Position numbers and translations under genes: made by a program
Origin: JBDTRY01 sp039931435
GTDB taxonomy: Bacteria; Acidobacteriota; Thermoanaerobaculia; Gp7-AA8
Direction: 5' to 3'
Assembly: GCA_039931435.1 (NCBI GenBank)
Contig: JBDTRY010000005.1
Coordinates: forward strand, 1-53,257
Length of the DNA: 53,257 nt
The notes under the pieces: model-generated
What the model was told of the DNA's origin: nothing
What the model saw: the letters and a program-made list of their open reading frames with translations, nothing else
The model's database searches: none
Shown: one piece after another, positions 1 through 6,424 of the stretch
Numbering within the stretch: position 1 is the stretch's first letter
How the letters are laid out: every line of letters starts with the position of its first letter

Positions 1-55
1 TGAATGTTGAATGTTGAATGTTGAATGTTGAATGTTGAATGTTGAATGTTGAATG
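1..55. repeat. 7-bp tandem repeat, about 8 copies
   Basis: The window opens inside a perfect tandem array of the heptamer TGAATGT, about 7.9 copies, and its left end is not visible. A 7-bp unit is not a multiple of three and no ORF runs through the array, so it is an intergenic microsatellite-type repeat. Slippage-driven length variation would be expected. The array is directly followed by a dispersed palindromic repeat at 85-200. Confidence 0.95.
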
Positions 56-84
56 CGCCCATCTTCCTGGGTGTCTGGGGAGCT

Positions 85-200
85 TGTCATCCTGAGGGAG
101 CAAAGCGACCGAAGGATCTCTTCAACGAGAGTCGCGCCCTTCATCGCGGTGGCGACCGGGAAGGTAGAAGAGATCCTTCGCTCGACGCTTCAGGATGACA
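85..200 (+). repeat. Dispersed palindromic repeat, family A, copy 1
   Basis: This is a full-length copy of an element of about 115 bp. Its left end begins TGTCATCCTGAGGGAGC and its right end is the near-complement ending GCTTCAGGATGACA. The inner arms GAAGGATCTCTTC and GAAGAGATCCTTC also pair, so the transcript would fold into one long hairpin. Further copies lie near 4531, 6297, 7893, 12542, 12722, 21349 and 28155. All are intergenic or clip a gene edge, and none carries a transposase, which fits a MITE or REP-like non-autonomous element. Confidence 0.85.
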
Positions 201-273
201 CCCCGCGTTGGTCGTGGCATCCTGAGACACCGACACCTGCGCCGTTCCCCGGCTCGGGATCACAGAGGATGGT

Positions 274-1368
274 TTAGCGGACCAGCGGCTGGTTTATCGG
301 CGGCTGCTCGCCAAGAAATTCCGCCAGGAGACCGTGAAAGTGATGCACGCCGTTCTCACGCGTCACCGAATAGCGGCCGGTCTCATAGGTCTGCGAGCGT
401 AGTCCGCGCTGCACCGCTTCGCAGATGTTGATGTCCTCGAGCTGGATCTCGTCGCTGAAGGCGATCATCTCTTCGACCGGGTTTCCGAAATCGCTCCGCT
501 CGTAGTACCACTCGAAAATCGTCAGCGTTTTTTCCGGACCGAGGGGGACGATGCGGTTCGTGGAGAAGTTGTCGGGATAGACGTTCAACATCAGGTTCGG
601 AAAAACCCAGAAATACTGCGCCTGCGGATCCTGGCCGCCTTTCGTGCGAATTCGATCGGGCCGCTTTACGGGTGCATGCTGGATCGAGTAATAGCGCTTC
701 GTCTCCGTGCGGTAATTCGGATAGTCGAGTTCGCGGAAGAGCGACGGATGGACGATGGGGATGTGATATCCCTCCAGATAATTGTCCACGTAGACTTTCC
801 AGTTGCAGTCCATCGTCCAGTCTTTCCGGGCGGCCAGCTCGTAGCGCGAAAAATCACGATCCCGGAAATCTCCGACGATATCTCCGAGAAACTCGTGCAG
901 GGCAGGAACGTCCGGATCGATGGCCACGAAGACCAGCTGTCCCCAGGTCTCGACACGAAAGCGCGGCAGGCAGATGCTGGAGCGTTCGAACAGCGCCACT
1001 CCATCGAATTCGGGTGTGGCGTGCAGGTTCCCCTGCAGCGTGTAGGTCCAGCCGTGATACTGGCATTGCAATACTTTGCGGCGACCGGAACCCGTAGCCA
1101 CCGGCCCGGCCCTATGACGGCAGACGTTGGACATGGCCCGGATGGTTTCGTCGTCCCCGCGCACTACCAGCACTGGCTCGCCGGCAATGACGGCAGTGAT
1201 GTAATCACCGGCCTGCTGCAGTTGTGCTCCGTGACCGACGAGCTGCCAGGTCCTGCCGAAGACGCGCTCCGATTCGCTGGCCAGCATTTGCGGATCGCTG
1301 TAATACCAGGAGGGAAGGGTGCTGGCGCGCGCCAGATCGGGTTCGAAAACGAATGGCTCGCGGCTCAT
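274..1368 (-). CDS. Rieske 2Fe-2S ring-hydroxylating oxygenase, alpha subunit
   Basis: This 364-aa protein is a Rieske non-heme iron oxygenase. The N-terminal Rieske domain has the ligands Cys83-x-His85 (CRHRAG) and Cys102-x-x-His105 (CQYHGW). The C-terminal catalytic domain has the mononuclear iron motif DNYLEGYH...H (His202, His207), and Asp312 in the sequence LEDINICEAVQRGL is the likely third ligand. Such enzymes take electrons from a separate reductase, and none is encoded nearby. The architecture resembles the carnitine/choline monooxygenase-like branch, but the substrate cannot be read from the sequence. It is the last gene of the phhA-cupin-permease-oxygenase operon, 42 nt after the permease stop, so its substrate may be an aromatic or amino-acid-derived compound. 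No good Shine-Dalgarno precedes the ATG. Confidence 0.9.
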   Translation of the reverse strand: MSREPFVFEPDLARASTLPSWYYSDPQMLASESERVFGRTWQLVGHGAQLQQAGDYITAVIAGEPVLVVRGDDETIRAMSNVCRHRAGPVATGSGRRKVLQCQYHGWTYTLQGNLHATPEFDGVALFERSSICLPRFRVETWGQLVFVAIDPDVPALHEFLGDIVGDFRDRDFSRYELAARKDWTMDCNWKVYVDNYLEGYHIPIVHPSLFRELDYPNYRTETKRYYSIQHAPVKRPDRIRTKGGQDPQAQYFWVFPNLMLNVYPDNFSTNRIVPLGPEKTLTIFEWYYERSDFGNPVEEMIAFSDEIQLEDINICEAVQRGLRSQTYETGRYSVTRENGVHHFHGLLAEFLGEQPPINQPLVR

Positions 1369-1410
1369 GCCCAGCAGTCTATTTCGCCAGCGGTCGGATG
1401 AAAAGTCCCG

Positions 1411-2736
1411 TTACTTCGCAGCGATGTGCCGGCGCATGAGGAGGTAGACCGGAAAGCTTGCAGCGAGGAGTACCAGCGACCACAAGGTGTTCCGGGTGTC
1501 GCTCGCTGCCGCACCGATGAGAAATGCCACCGACGCTGCCAGGGCCAGGCCGGTGGTCCATGGGTGGCCCCAGGCCCGGAACGGCCGGGGGCGTTGTGGT
1601 TCGCGCGCTCGAAGAACGAAAAGAGAGACGAACGACAGCGCATAGTTGGCGATGAAGAAGAAGGCCAGCAGTGCGATGACGCGATCAAACGTTCCGCTCA
1701 GGGCAAAGGCCACGGCCACGATCAGGCTGACGAGCAGGGCCGGAGCAGGCGTCCCCCCCGCGTTTACCCGGGCTACCCGTTCGGTGAAGAGGCCGTCGCG
1801 GCTCATGGCGAAGAGCACACGCGTTGCCATCAGCAGGCAGGCGTTCACGGCGCTGAGCATGGATACGACGACGATGAGGCGGATGACGACGTTCCCGGCC
1901 GGTCCGAAAATCTCGTTGGCTACGACTCCGGCGGCAAATGGCTGATGGGCAATCTTAGCCAGTGGCACCACCATCAGGAATCCGATATTTACGAGCAGGT
2001 AAATGACCATCACCGCGGCTACTCCTCCGAAGATGGATCGAGGGATGTCCCGGCCCGGATCCTTCACCTCTTCGGAAAAATAGATCACTCCGCTCCAGCC
2101 ATCATAGGTGTAGATGATGGCCTGAAGGGAGAGGACGATGGCCAGAAGCATGGATGACGAATCGGTGCGCACTGCCGGCTGATCGAGAGGCGAGCGGCGG
2201 AAGGCGACGAAGCAGGCGGCGATGAGAAGGATGAAGGCCAGAGCCTTGAGCAGGCTGGTCAGCTCCTGGCTGCGGCTGCCCCATCGCATCCCTCTCCACT
2301 GCACCAGGGCGAAAAGGAACAGGGCCACGAGGGCGATGGGGACGGTCATCCCCTTGAGTGAAGGAAGCAGGTCGGTTGAGTACTCGCCGATTACGATCGA
2401 GATTGCCGCAGCGCTGCCGCAGGTCGAGAGCCAGTCGCTCCATCCGACGATGAAGCCGGCGTAGGTCCCGAGGGCGTGGCGTGCAAATACGTACTGGCCG
2501 CCGGTGCGTGGGAGCATCGCGCCCAGCTCTGCCAGTGCATTGGAACCGAGAAGGGCGTAGATCCCACCCACCACCCACACACCCATGAATGCCCAGAAGT
2601 TGGGCAGATGGGCGGCGATGTCCCCGGGTGTTCGCAGAATCCCTGCGCCGATGGTGTTCCCGACGATGACCGCCAGACCGAAGGTCACGCCCAGAATGGA
2701 CAGAAGCCGGTTGGAACTCGAGTTTTCGCCCTGCAC
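1411..2736 (-). CDS. APC-family amino-acid permease
   Basis: This 441-aa polytopic membrane protein has the APC-superfamily N-terminal signature: a first helix with GVTFGLAVIVGNTIGAGILR followed by the TPGDIA segment. About twelve hydrophobic helices follow, as is usual for this family of proton or antiport amino-acid transporters. It starts at GTG only 15 nt after the cupin stop, so it is almost certainly co-transcribed with phenylalanine hydroxylase. Uptake of phenylalanine or another aromatic amino acid is a reasonable inference from that context. The sequence itself does not fix the substrate. Confidence 0.9.
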   Translation of the reverse strand: MQGENSSSNRLLSILGVTFGLAVIVGNTIGAGILRTPGDIAAHLPNFWAFMGVWVVGGIYALLGSNALAELGAMLPRTGGQYVFARHALGTYAGFIVGWSDWLSTCGSAAAISIVIGEYSTDLLPSLKGMTVPIALVALFLFALVQWRGMRWGSRSQELTSLLKALAFILLIAACFVAFRRSPLDQPAVRTDSSSMLLAIVLSLQAIIYTYDGWSGVIYFSEEVKDPGRDIPRSIFGGVAAVMVIYLLVNIGFLMVVPLAKIAHQPFAAGVVANEIFGPAGNVVIRLIVVVSMLSAVNACLLMATRVLFAMSRDGLFTERVARVNAGGTPAPALLVSLIVAVAFALSGTFDRVIALLAFFFIANYALSFVSLFVLRAREPQRPRPFRAWGHPWTTGLALAASVAFLIGAAASDTRNTLWSLVLLAASFPVYLLMRRHIAAK

Positions 2737-2751
2737 GAATGGCGCAGTGTC

Positions 2752-3111
2752 TCAGATGCGGTCGACTTGCGCCACTGTCGGATCCGATTCGATGTTTCCG
2801 GTATTCACAGTCCCCCTCGGCTCGAAGAGCAGGAGTTCCACTTCCTCTTCGGCCACCGGCCGATGCTCGAGGCCACGTGGAATGACGAGCATTTCGCCCG
2901 GTCCCAGTTCCACGTGGTGATCTCGGAACTCGATGCGGAGACGCCCCCTCACGATCAGGAAGAGCTCGTCGGCGTCTTCGTGATGGTGCCAGACGAACTC
3001 GCCCAGAGCTTTGACCGCCTTGATCTCCTGGCCATTCAACTCGGCGATGAGGTAGGGGTGAAAGTGCTCCTTGATCCGCGACAGTTTCTCGTCGATGTTC
3101 ACTTTGTCCAT
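2752..3111 (-). CDS. Small cupin-domain protein
   Basis: This 119-aa single-domain cupin has the first motif with a His cluster (WHHHEDADELFLIVRG) and the second with PGEMLVIPRGLEH, so a metal-binding beta-barrel is expected. The frame is open upstream to a TTG overlapping the phhA stop, but the ATG at 3111 is preferred because AGGTGA lies six bases before it. It is the second gene of the phhA operon. Small cupins of this kind are widely annotated but functionally undefined; a dioxygenase, an isomerase or a small-molecule binding role in aromatic amino-acid metabolism are all possible. Confidence 0.85.
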   Translation of the reverse strand: MDKVNIDEKLSRIKEHFHPYLIAELNGQEIKAVKALGEFVWHHHEDADELFLIVRGRLRIEFRDHHVELGPGEMLVIPRGLEHRPVAEEEVELLLFEPRGTVNTGNIESDPTVAQVDRI

Positions 3112-3167
3112 GGCTTCACCTGCATGTACGGAAGTAGACACGATCCGGTCGAGCGTTGCCAGTTCCG

Positions 3168-3905
3168 TCAACCACCGGCGGCTGTCAGGGCCTCGAAGAG
3201 CTGATCCCAGGAGTCGATGATGAAGAGTACTTCCTGAAGTTCGTCGATCCTGAAAGGCTGTTCGAGGACGTCATCAAGCCGGAATGGGCGGCGGTCGCAG
3301 TCCGGCCCCAGTGCGTTGCGGGCATCGTCGGCGGATGAGATCAGACCACTTCCGTAGACCTTGATCTCACCGTTTTCACGGATCAGTCCGAACTCCACTG
3401 TAAACCAGAAGAGTCTGGCCATCCTCTCAGTGGCCTCATCGGATTTGGCGCGTGTTGCCAGAGCTCCGAATCGCTGCAGAAAGTCGGCGAATACCGGATG
3501 TGCGTGCAGGGGCACGTGGCCGAACACGTCGTGGAAAATATCGGGCTCGGGGACGTAGTCGAGTCTCTCTCGTTTTCTCACTGTGATCGTCGTGGGGAAT
3601 CTGCGTACGGACAGCATGCGAAAGAATTCAGGTGCGGGGATGAATCCCGAGACGGCCACGGCGTTCCAGCCGGTCCGTTTTTCGAGCCTGCTGTTGAGGA
3701 GGGTCAGGTCCGGGACAACGTCAAGGCGCAGCCCGATGGTCGCGGCGCCCTCCAGCCAGGCACGACTGGCAGTGGTACGGAGCGACTCCATTCTCCGCGA
3801 GTAGAGAAGAGACCAGACGGAATGCTGCTCGGTTTCGTACTCCTCCCACTTTTGTGTAACCAGAAAATCGTTGGTGAGCGCGGCCGGTGCCTGGTCGGTG
3901 TACAT
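3168..3905 (-). CDS. phhA: Phenylalanine 4-monooxygenase
   Basis: This 245-aa protein is a pterin-dependent aromatic amino-acid hydroxylase converting phenylalanine to tyrosine with O2 and tetrahydropterin. The catalytic iron triad is visible: His125 and His130 in PDIFHDVFGHVPL and Glu171 in FWFTVEFGL. The length matches the short bacterial enzymes that lack a regulatory domain. The ATG at 3905 is chosen over upstream in-frame codons because AAGGGA precedes it and because the upstream frame runs through a terminator hairpin. It is the first structural gene of a four-gene operon. No pterin carbinolamine dehydratase is visible in the window. Regulation is probably by the tyrosine-codon attenuator at 3931-4095. 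Confidence 0.95.
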   Translation of the reverse strand: MYTDQAPAALTNDFLVTQKWEEYETEQHSVWSLLYSRRMESLRTTASRAWLEGAATIGLRLDVVPDLTLLNSRLEKRTGWNAVAVSGFIPAPEFFRMLSVRRFPTTITVRKRERLDYVPEPDIFHDVFGHVPLHAHPVFADFLQRFGALATRAKSDEATERMARLFWFTVEFGLIRENGEIKVYGSGLISSADDARNALGPDCDRRPFRLDDVLEQPFRIDELQEVLFIIDSWDQLFEALTAAGG

Positions 3906-3930
3906 GGCTGAAATCCCTTTCTGCGAAAAC

Positions 3931-3960
3931 AAAAAGGCCCGTGAGAGTTCTCACGGGCCT
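3931..3960 (-). terminator. Attenuator terminator upstream of phhA
   Basis: On the minus strand a perfect 12-bp stem, arms AGGCCCGTGAGA and TCTCACGGGCCT around a 2-nt turn, is followed directly by TTTTT. That is a canonical intrinsic terminator. It lies 26 nt before the phhA start and downstream of a promoter and short leader ORF, so transcripts that stop here would not express phhA. Its 5' arm can instead pair with a leader segment at 4003-4010 that repeats the 3' arm sequence CACGGGCC. Confidence 0.88.
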
Positions 3961-3988
3961 CGATGCTTCTCGATGTGTGTGCGCGCGG

Positions 3989-4054
3989 TCAGGTGCGTAC
4001 ACGGCCCGTGGTTCGGGTCGCGTAATAGACATAGCCGCGCAGAGAAATGGTCAT
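3989..4054 (-). CDS. Tyrosine-rich leader peptide of the phhA operon
   Basis: This 21-codon ORF begins MTISLRGYVYYATR and ends in TGA. Codons 8, 10 and 11 are Tyr (TAT GTC TAT TAC), which is strikingly dense for so short a peptide. The antiterminator segment CACGGGCC (plus strand 4003-4010) lies in codons 15-18, just downstream of the Tyr codons. A ribosome stalled for charged Tyr-tRNA would leave it free, and a ribosome reaching the stop codon would cover it. No clear Shine-Dalgarno is present. The ATG is predicted only 4-5 nt from the transcription start, so initiation may be near-leaderless. The peptide itself probably has no other function. Confidence 0.75.
   Translation of the reverse strand: MTISLRGYVYYATRTTGRVRT
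4003..4010 (-). promoter_or_regulatory. Antiterminator segment in the phhA leader
   Basis: The minus-strand octamer CACGGGCC is identical to the core of the 3' arm of the terminator stem. It is therefore perfectly complementary to the 5' arm GGCCCGTG at 3952-3959. Pairing would disrupt the terminator and allow transcription into phhA. Its position, overlapping codons 15-18 of the leader ORF, is where a translational attenuator needs it. Confidence 0.7.
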
Positions 4055-4065
4055 GACCAGCGAGC

Positions 4066-4095
4066 AGTATCGGACCACGCCGAGTGCCGTGTCAA
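4066..4095 (-). promoter_or_regulatory. Promoter of the phhA leader transcript
   Basis: The minus strand has a perfect -35 hexamer TTGACA (plus-strand 4090-4095), an 18-nt spacer, and the -10 hexamer GATACT (4066-4071, four of six consensus bases). The predicted start is near 4059, a few bases before the leader-peptide ATG. The -35 overlaps the stop codon of the upstream DUF2784 gene, which gives the phhA operon its own promoter. Confidence 0.6.
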
Positions 4096-4460
4096 GACCG
4101 GGTTTCGTCCCGCCGGAGGAAGATGACGGCGTATGCGCAGCCATTGATGGCCAGAACGATCAAGCCGAGCAGCAACTGCGTTTTCCGGGTCAGGCCTTCG
4201 GGGTACATGATCGAGAACAGGTATCTCTGCACGAAGTCGCCGCTGTAGGGCGTGAGCCCGGCGCGATACCGCAGGTGGTTTTCCAGCGGGGTGAGAGGAC
4301 AGACCCAGCCGCCGAACTCGATCATGGCTGCCCAGGCCACGGCCGCGAGGTGAGGGATGAGAAGGCCGCGCCAGCGAACGACGAGCAGTGCGCCGAAGAG
4401 AACGAAAAGGATGAATCCGAAGTGGATCTCCGCGACAAAGTGGGCGAGCAACAGGTACAT
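4092..4460 (-). CDS. DUF2784 family membrane protein
   Basis: This roughly 122-aa membrane protein carries the recognisable DUF2784 pattern: a first helix starting MYLLLAHFVAEIHFGF, then HLAAVAWAAMIEFGGWVCPL with the conserved CPLTPLE turn, and a C-terminal segment with IMYPEGLTR before a final helix. Four transmembrane helices are expected. The function of the family is unknown. The ORF is open upstream into a dispersed repeat at 4531-4633. The ATG at 4460 is chosen because family members begin at this helix, but it lacks a clear ribosome-binding site, and the ATG at 4526 remains possible. Confidence 0.75.
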   Translation of the reverse strand: MYLLLAHFVAEIHFGFILFVLFGALLVVRWRGLLIPHLAAVAWAAMIEFGGWVCPLTPLENHLRYRAGLTPYSGDFVQRYLFSIMYPEGLTRKTQLLLGLIVLAINGCAYAVIFLRRDETRS

Positions 4461-4530
4461 GAGAGGACGGGTGCTCAGCTCGTAGGGAGAGAGCGAGGGC
4501 GTATTTGTGAAGAGAATGGCAATCATCCGA

Positions 4531-4633
4531 GCGTCGAGCAAAGGATCTCTTCTACCTCCCGGTTGCCACCAGAAGGGAAGCAGCAGTTCTCGTTGACGAG
4601 ATCCTTCGCTCGCTTTGCTCCCTCAGGATGACA
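4531..4633 (-). repeat. Dispersed palindromic repeat, family A, copy 2
   Basis: This copy is inverted relative to the one at 85-200. It carries GAGCAAAGGATCTCTTCTACC, a GTTGACGAGATCCTTCGCTC arm and the terminal CTCAGGATGACA. The outer end nearest the DUF2784 gene lacks the usual CATCCTGAA. The open frame of that gene runs into this element, so the element probably lies in its promoter or 5' region. Confidence 0.8.
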
Positions 4634-4867
4634 AGCGCTCCACGACCCGTCAAGAGCCGGAGCGTTTCCGCCCTCCCGGTCCTTCTGCCAGGAACGAAGG
4701 GAGCTAGTGGCATGTAAACGACGAATCGGTCCCTCCTCGCTTGCTCTCGACGACGATGGCCGCGTTGCGCCTCCTCAACTTAGTCACCGCTATGTCTGCG
4801 TCGGCGCGCCTTGCCCTCCTCGCCGATCGCTGCGCGATCTGGTACCGATTCATCGTTTACACGCCAC
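4634..4867. other. Intergenic stretch with no recognised feature
   Basis: Between the family A repeat and the stop of the MauE-like gene I see only a short plus-strand ORF without a ribosome-binding site. There is no convincing gene, hairpin with a T-tract or promoter. Confidence 0.6.
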
Positions 4868-5359
4868 TTAGATCGGCAGCGACACGTCGTTCCCCTGGGA
4901 GAACTCTCGTTGCATTCCTTCCGCGAAGAGCAGCTGCCCAACCATCAATAGCAATCCCAGATCCCGGGCGATGACGAACTTCATGTCATCAAGACGCTGC
5001 TCCCGCGTTCGGGCGGCGACGCTGACATCGAAGCATCCGCAGTCGATGGCGTTGCCCCGCGCCAGGTTGATGCTGATCCCGGCGATGAACACAATGAGCA
5101 TCGCCGCAACGATGAAGACAGCCGTTCGCTTCCAGATTCCCAGCGCCAGGCAGAGCCCCGTCAGCAGCTCGATCCATGGAAGTATCAGCGCGAACAGATT
5201 GATCGCCGCGCCCGGGAGAAGACGGTAGTTGTAAACCATGTGTGCGAACGAGGGTGGATCGACAATCTTCGGCAGTGCAGCCGCGATAAAGATCACTCCC
5301 AGCGCCAGCTGCATCCGAATGGTCAGCCATGGATGGCTCAGAAAGCGCGCCACCGTCAC
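4868..5359 (-). CDS. MauE/DoxX-type redox membrane protein
   Basis: This 163-aa protein has four hydrophobic segments and the pattern of the MauE/DoxX superfamily: an early FIAAALPKIVDPPSFAHMVY stretch, then PWIELLTGLCLALGIWKRTA, and a CxC pair in NAIDCGCFDVS. In this family the CGC pair is thought to take part in periplasmic thiol chemistry. The start is GTG at 5359, which overlaps the stop of the upstream rhodanese gene as GTGA, so the two are translationally coupled. The frame stays open further upstream inside the rhodanese gene, but that extension shows no membrane-protein character. The pairing suggests a membrane unit handling sulfur or disulfide redox. Confidence 0.85.
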   Translation of the reverse strand: MTVARFLSHPWLTIRMQLALGVIFIAAALPKIVDPPSFAHMVYNYRLLPGAAINLFALILPWIELLTGLCLALGIWKRTAVFIVAAMLIVFIAGISINLARGNAIDCGCFDVSVAARTREQRLDDMKFVIARDLGLLLMVGQLLFAEGMQREFSQGNDVSLPI

Positions 5360-6123
5360 GGCTGGGGACCGCTCTTCGAAGGATTGCCCCGTCCGGTCCA
5401 CTCCGGAAAGCCGCCCTTGTATACCAGGACGTTGTTGAAGAAGAGTCCCCACAGTTTCTGGGCGAGCATGTGGGAGTCTTCACAGTCTCCACCCGAACAG
5501 TAGGCCACGACGGGCGCTTCGCCGTCGCGTCCTTCGCCGTAGAGAGCCTCGGTCTTCTGATCGATGTCGGACTCCCAGACGGAGAACGGCAGAGCACCGG
5601 GTATGTGTCCGGCCTCGTAGACAGAGGTGCGCCGGGCATCCAGAAACAGGACTCCCTTTTTATAGAGCCACTCTGCCTGGGGGCCGTCGATCTCGACGTA
5701 GGCGACATCTTTGTGCGGCGGAAATCGTACCTTCGCGTTTTCCGAACCGGCCGGAATCACTGGCGAAGTTGTTGAGGGAGTTGTGGGCGATGGGGTAGCC
5801 GCTGGTGATGACGCTGAAGGTTTCGGCCCCGGTGCAGGAGGGACATCGCTGACGGTGGCCGGGATACCGCTTTGCGAGGAACTGGAAGTTGGGGTCGACG
5901 AGACGGCCGGATTCATGGAGTCGCTCGAAGCAGGCACCTCGGCCGCTGTGCTGCTCGTGCTGCGCGGAGCAGCGGTCAACTCCTTCCGAGGCGAGACAAC
6001 TCCGACGGAAGCGGCCAGCGAGAGCTTGCGCTCCCGCGACGCCAGCCCGTTTGCCACTGTGGCGCAGAGCGCGGCCGCGGCGACAAGGGTGAGGGCTTCG
6101 ACGATATGGCGACGGTAATTCAT
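5356..6123 (-). CDS. Exported rhodanese-like sulfurtransferase
   Basis: This 255-aa protein begins with a hydrophobic signal or anchor segment (about residues 6-27). A Ser/Thr/Pro-rich linker (about 45-130) follows, then one rhodanese domain (about 135-250) with LFLDARRTSVYEAGHIPGA and the active-site Cys209 in VVAYCSGGDCEDS. The linker suggests the domain is held away from the membrane in the periplasm. A strong GGAGGTGA precedes the ATG. It is followed with a 4-nt overlap by the MauE-like gene. The role is probably sulfane-sulfur transfer or thiol redox; the acceptor is unknown. Confidence 0.9.
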   Translation of the reverse strand: MNYRRHIVEALTLVAAAALCATVANGLASRERKLSLAASVGVVSPRKELTAAPRSTSSTAAEVPASSDSMNPAVSSTPTSSSSQSGIPATVSDVPPAPGPKPSASSPAATPSPTTPSTTSPVIPAGSENAKVRFPPHKDVAYVEIDGPQAEWLYKKGVLFLDARRTSVYEAGHIPGALPFSVWESDIDQKTEALYGEGRDGEAPVVAYCSGGDCEDSHMLAQKLWGLFFNNVLVYKGGFPEWTGRGNPSKSGPQP

Positions 6124-6296
6124 GATTCACCTCCGATGCTACATCGTTCCGGTACGAACGTGAGACGGAGCATCGCCGATTCTGGTTCCCGGGAGAGGCG
6201 AACAATCCGATGTTCAGCGGTCCCTTTGAGCCACCGGGACGGTAGCGGAGATTCTTCGTTCGACGCCCCCGTGCTCTTTGCGCCGTGTGGAGCGCT

Positions 6297-6413
6297 TGTC
6301 ATCCTGAGGGAGCGGAGCGACCGAAGGATCTCTTCAACGAGAATCGTGCCCCTCATCGGAGATGGCACCCGGGACGTTAGTCGAGATCCCTCGCTCGACG
6401 CTTCAGGATGACG
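6297..6413 (+). repeat. Dispersed palindromic repeat, family A, copy 3
   Basis: A near-full-length copy between the divergent rhodanese and hutF genes. It starts TGTCATCCTGAGGGAGC and ends GCTTCAGGATGACG. It ends only about 12 bp before the hutF start, so it may affect expression of that gene. Confidence 0.85.
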
Positions 6414-6424
6414 AATAGGTTGGA

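Noticed and set aside
1..55. The tandem array considered as a CRISPR array or replication-origin iterons
   Set aside because: There are no spacers between units, the unit is only 7 bp, and no cas or replication gene is nearby.
676..1401. A 241-codon plus-strand frame opposite the Rieske oxygenase
   Set aside because: Antisense shadow; the minus strand has intact Rieske and iron-binding motifs.
3931..3960. The hairpin before phhA read as an ordinary terminator of the DUF2784 gene
   Set aside because: It lies about 130 bp past that stop codon and downstream of a TTGACA promoter and a Tyr-rich leader ORF. Its 5' arm has a complementary segment in the leader, so an attenuator explains more of the sequence.
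4741..4974. A 77-codon plus-strand frame after the family A repeat
   Set aside because: No ribosome-binding site or family resemblance, and it runs into the MauE-like gene on the other strand.
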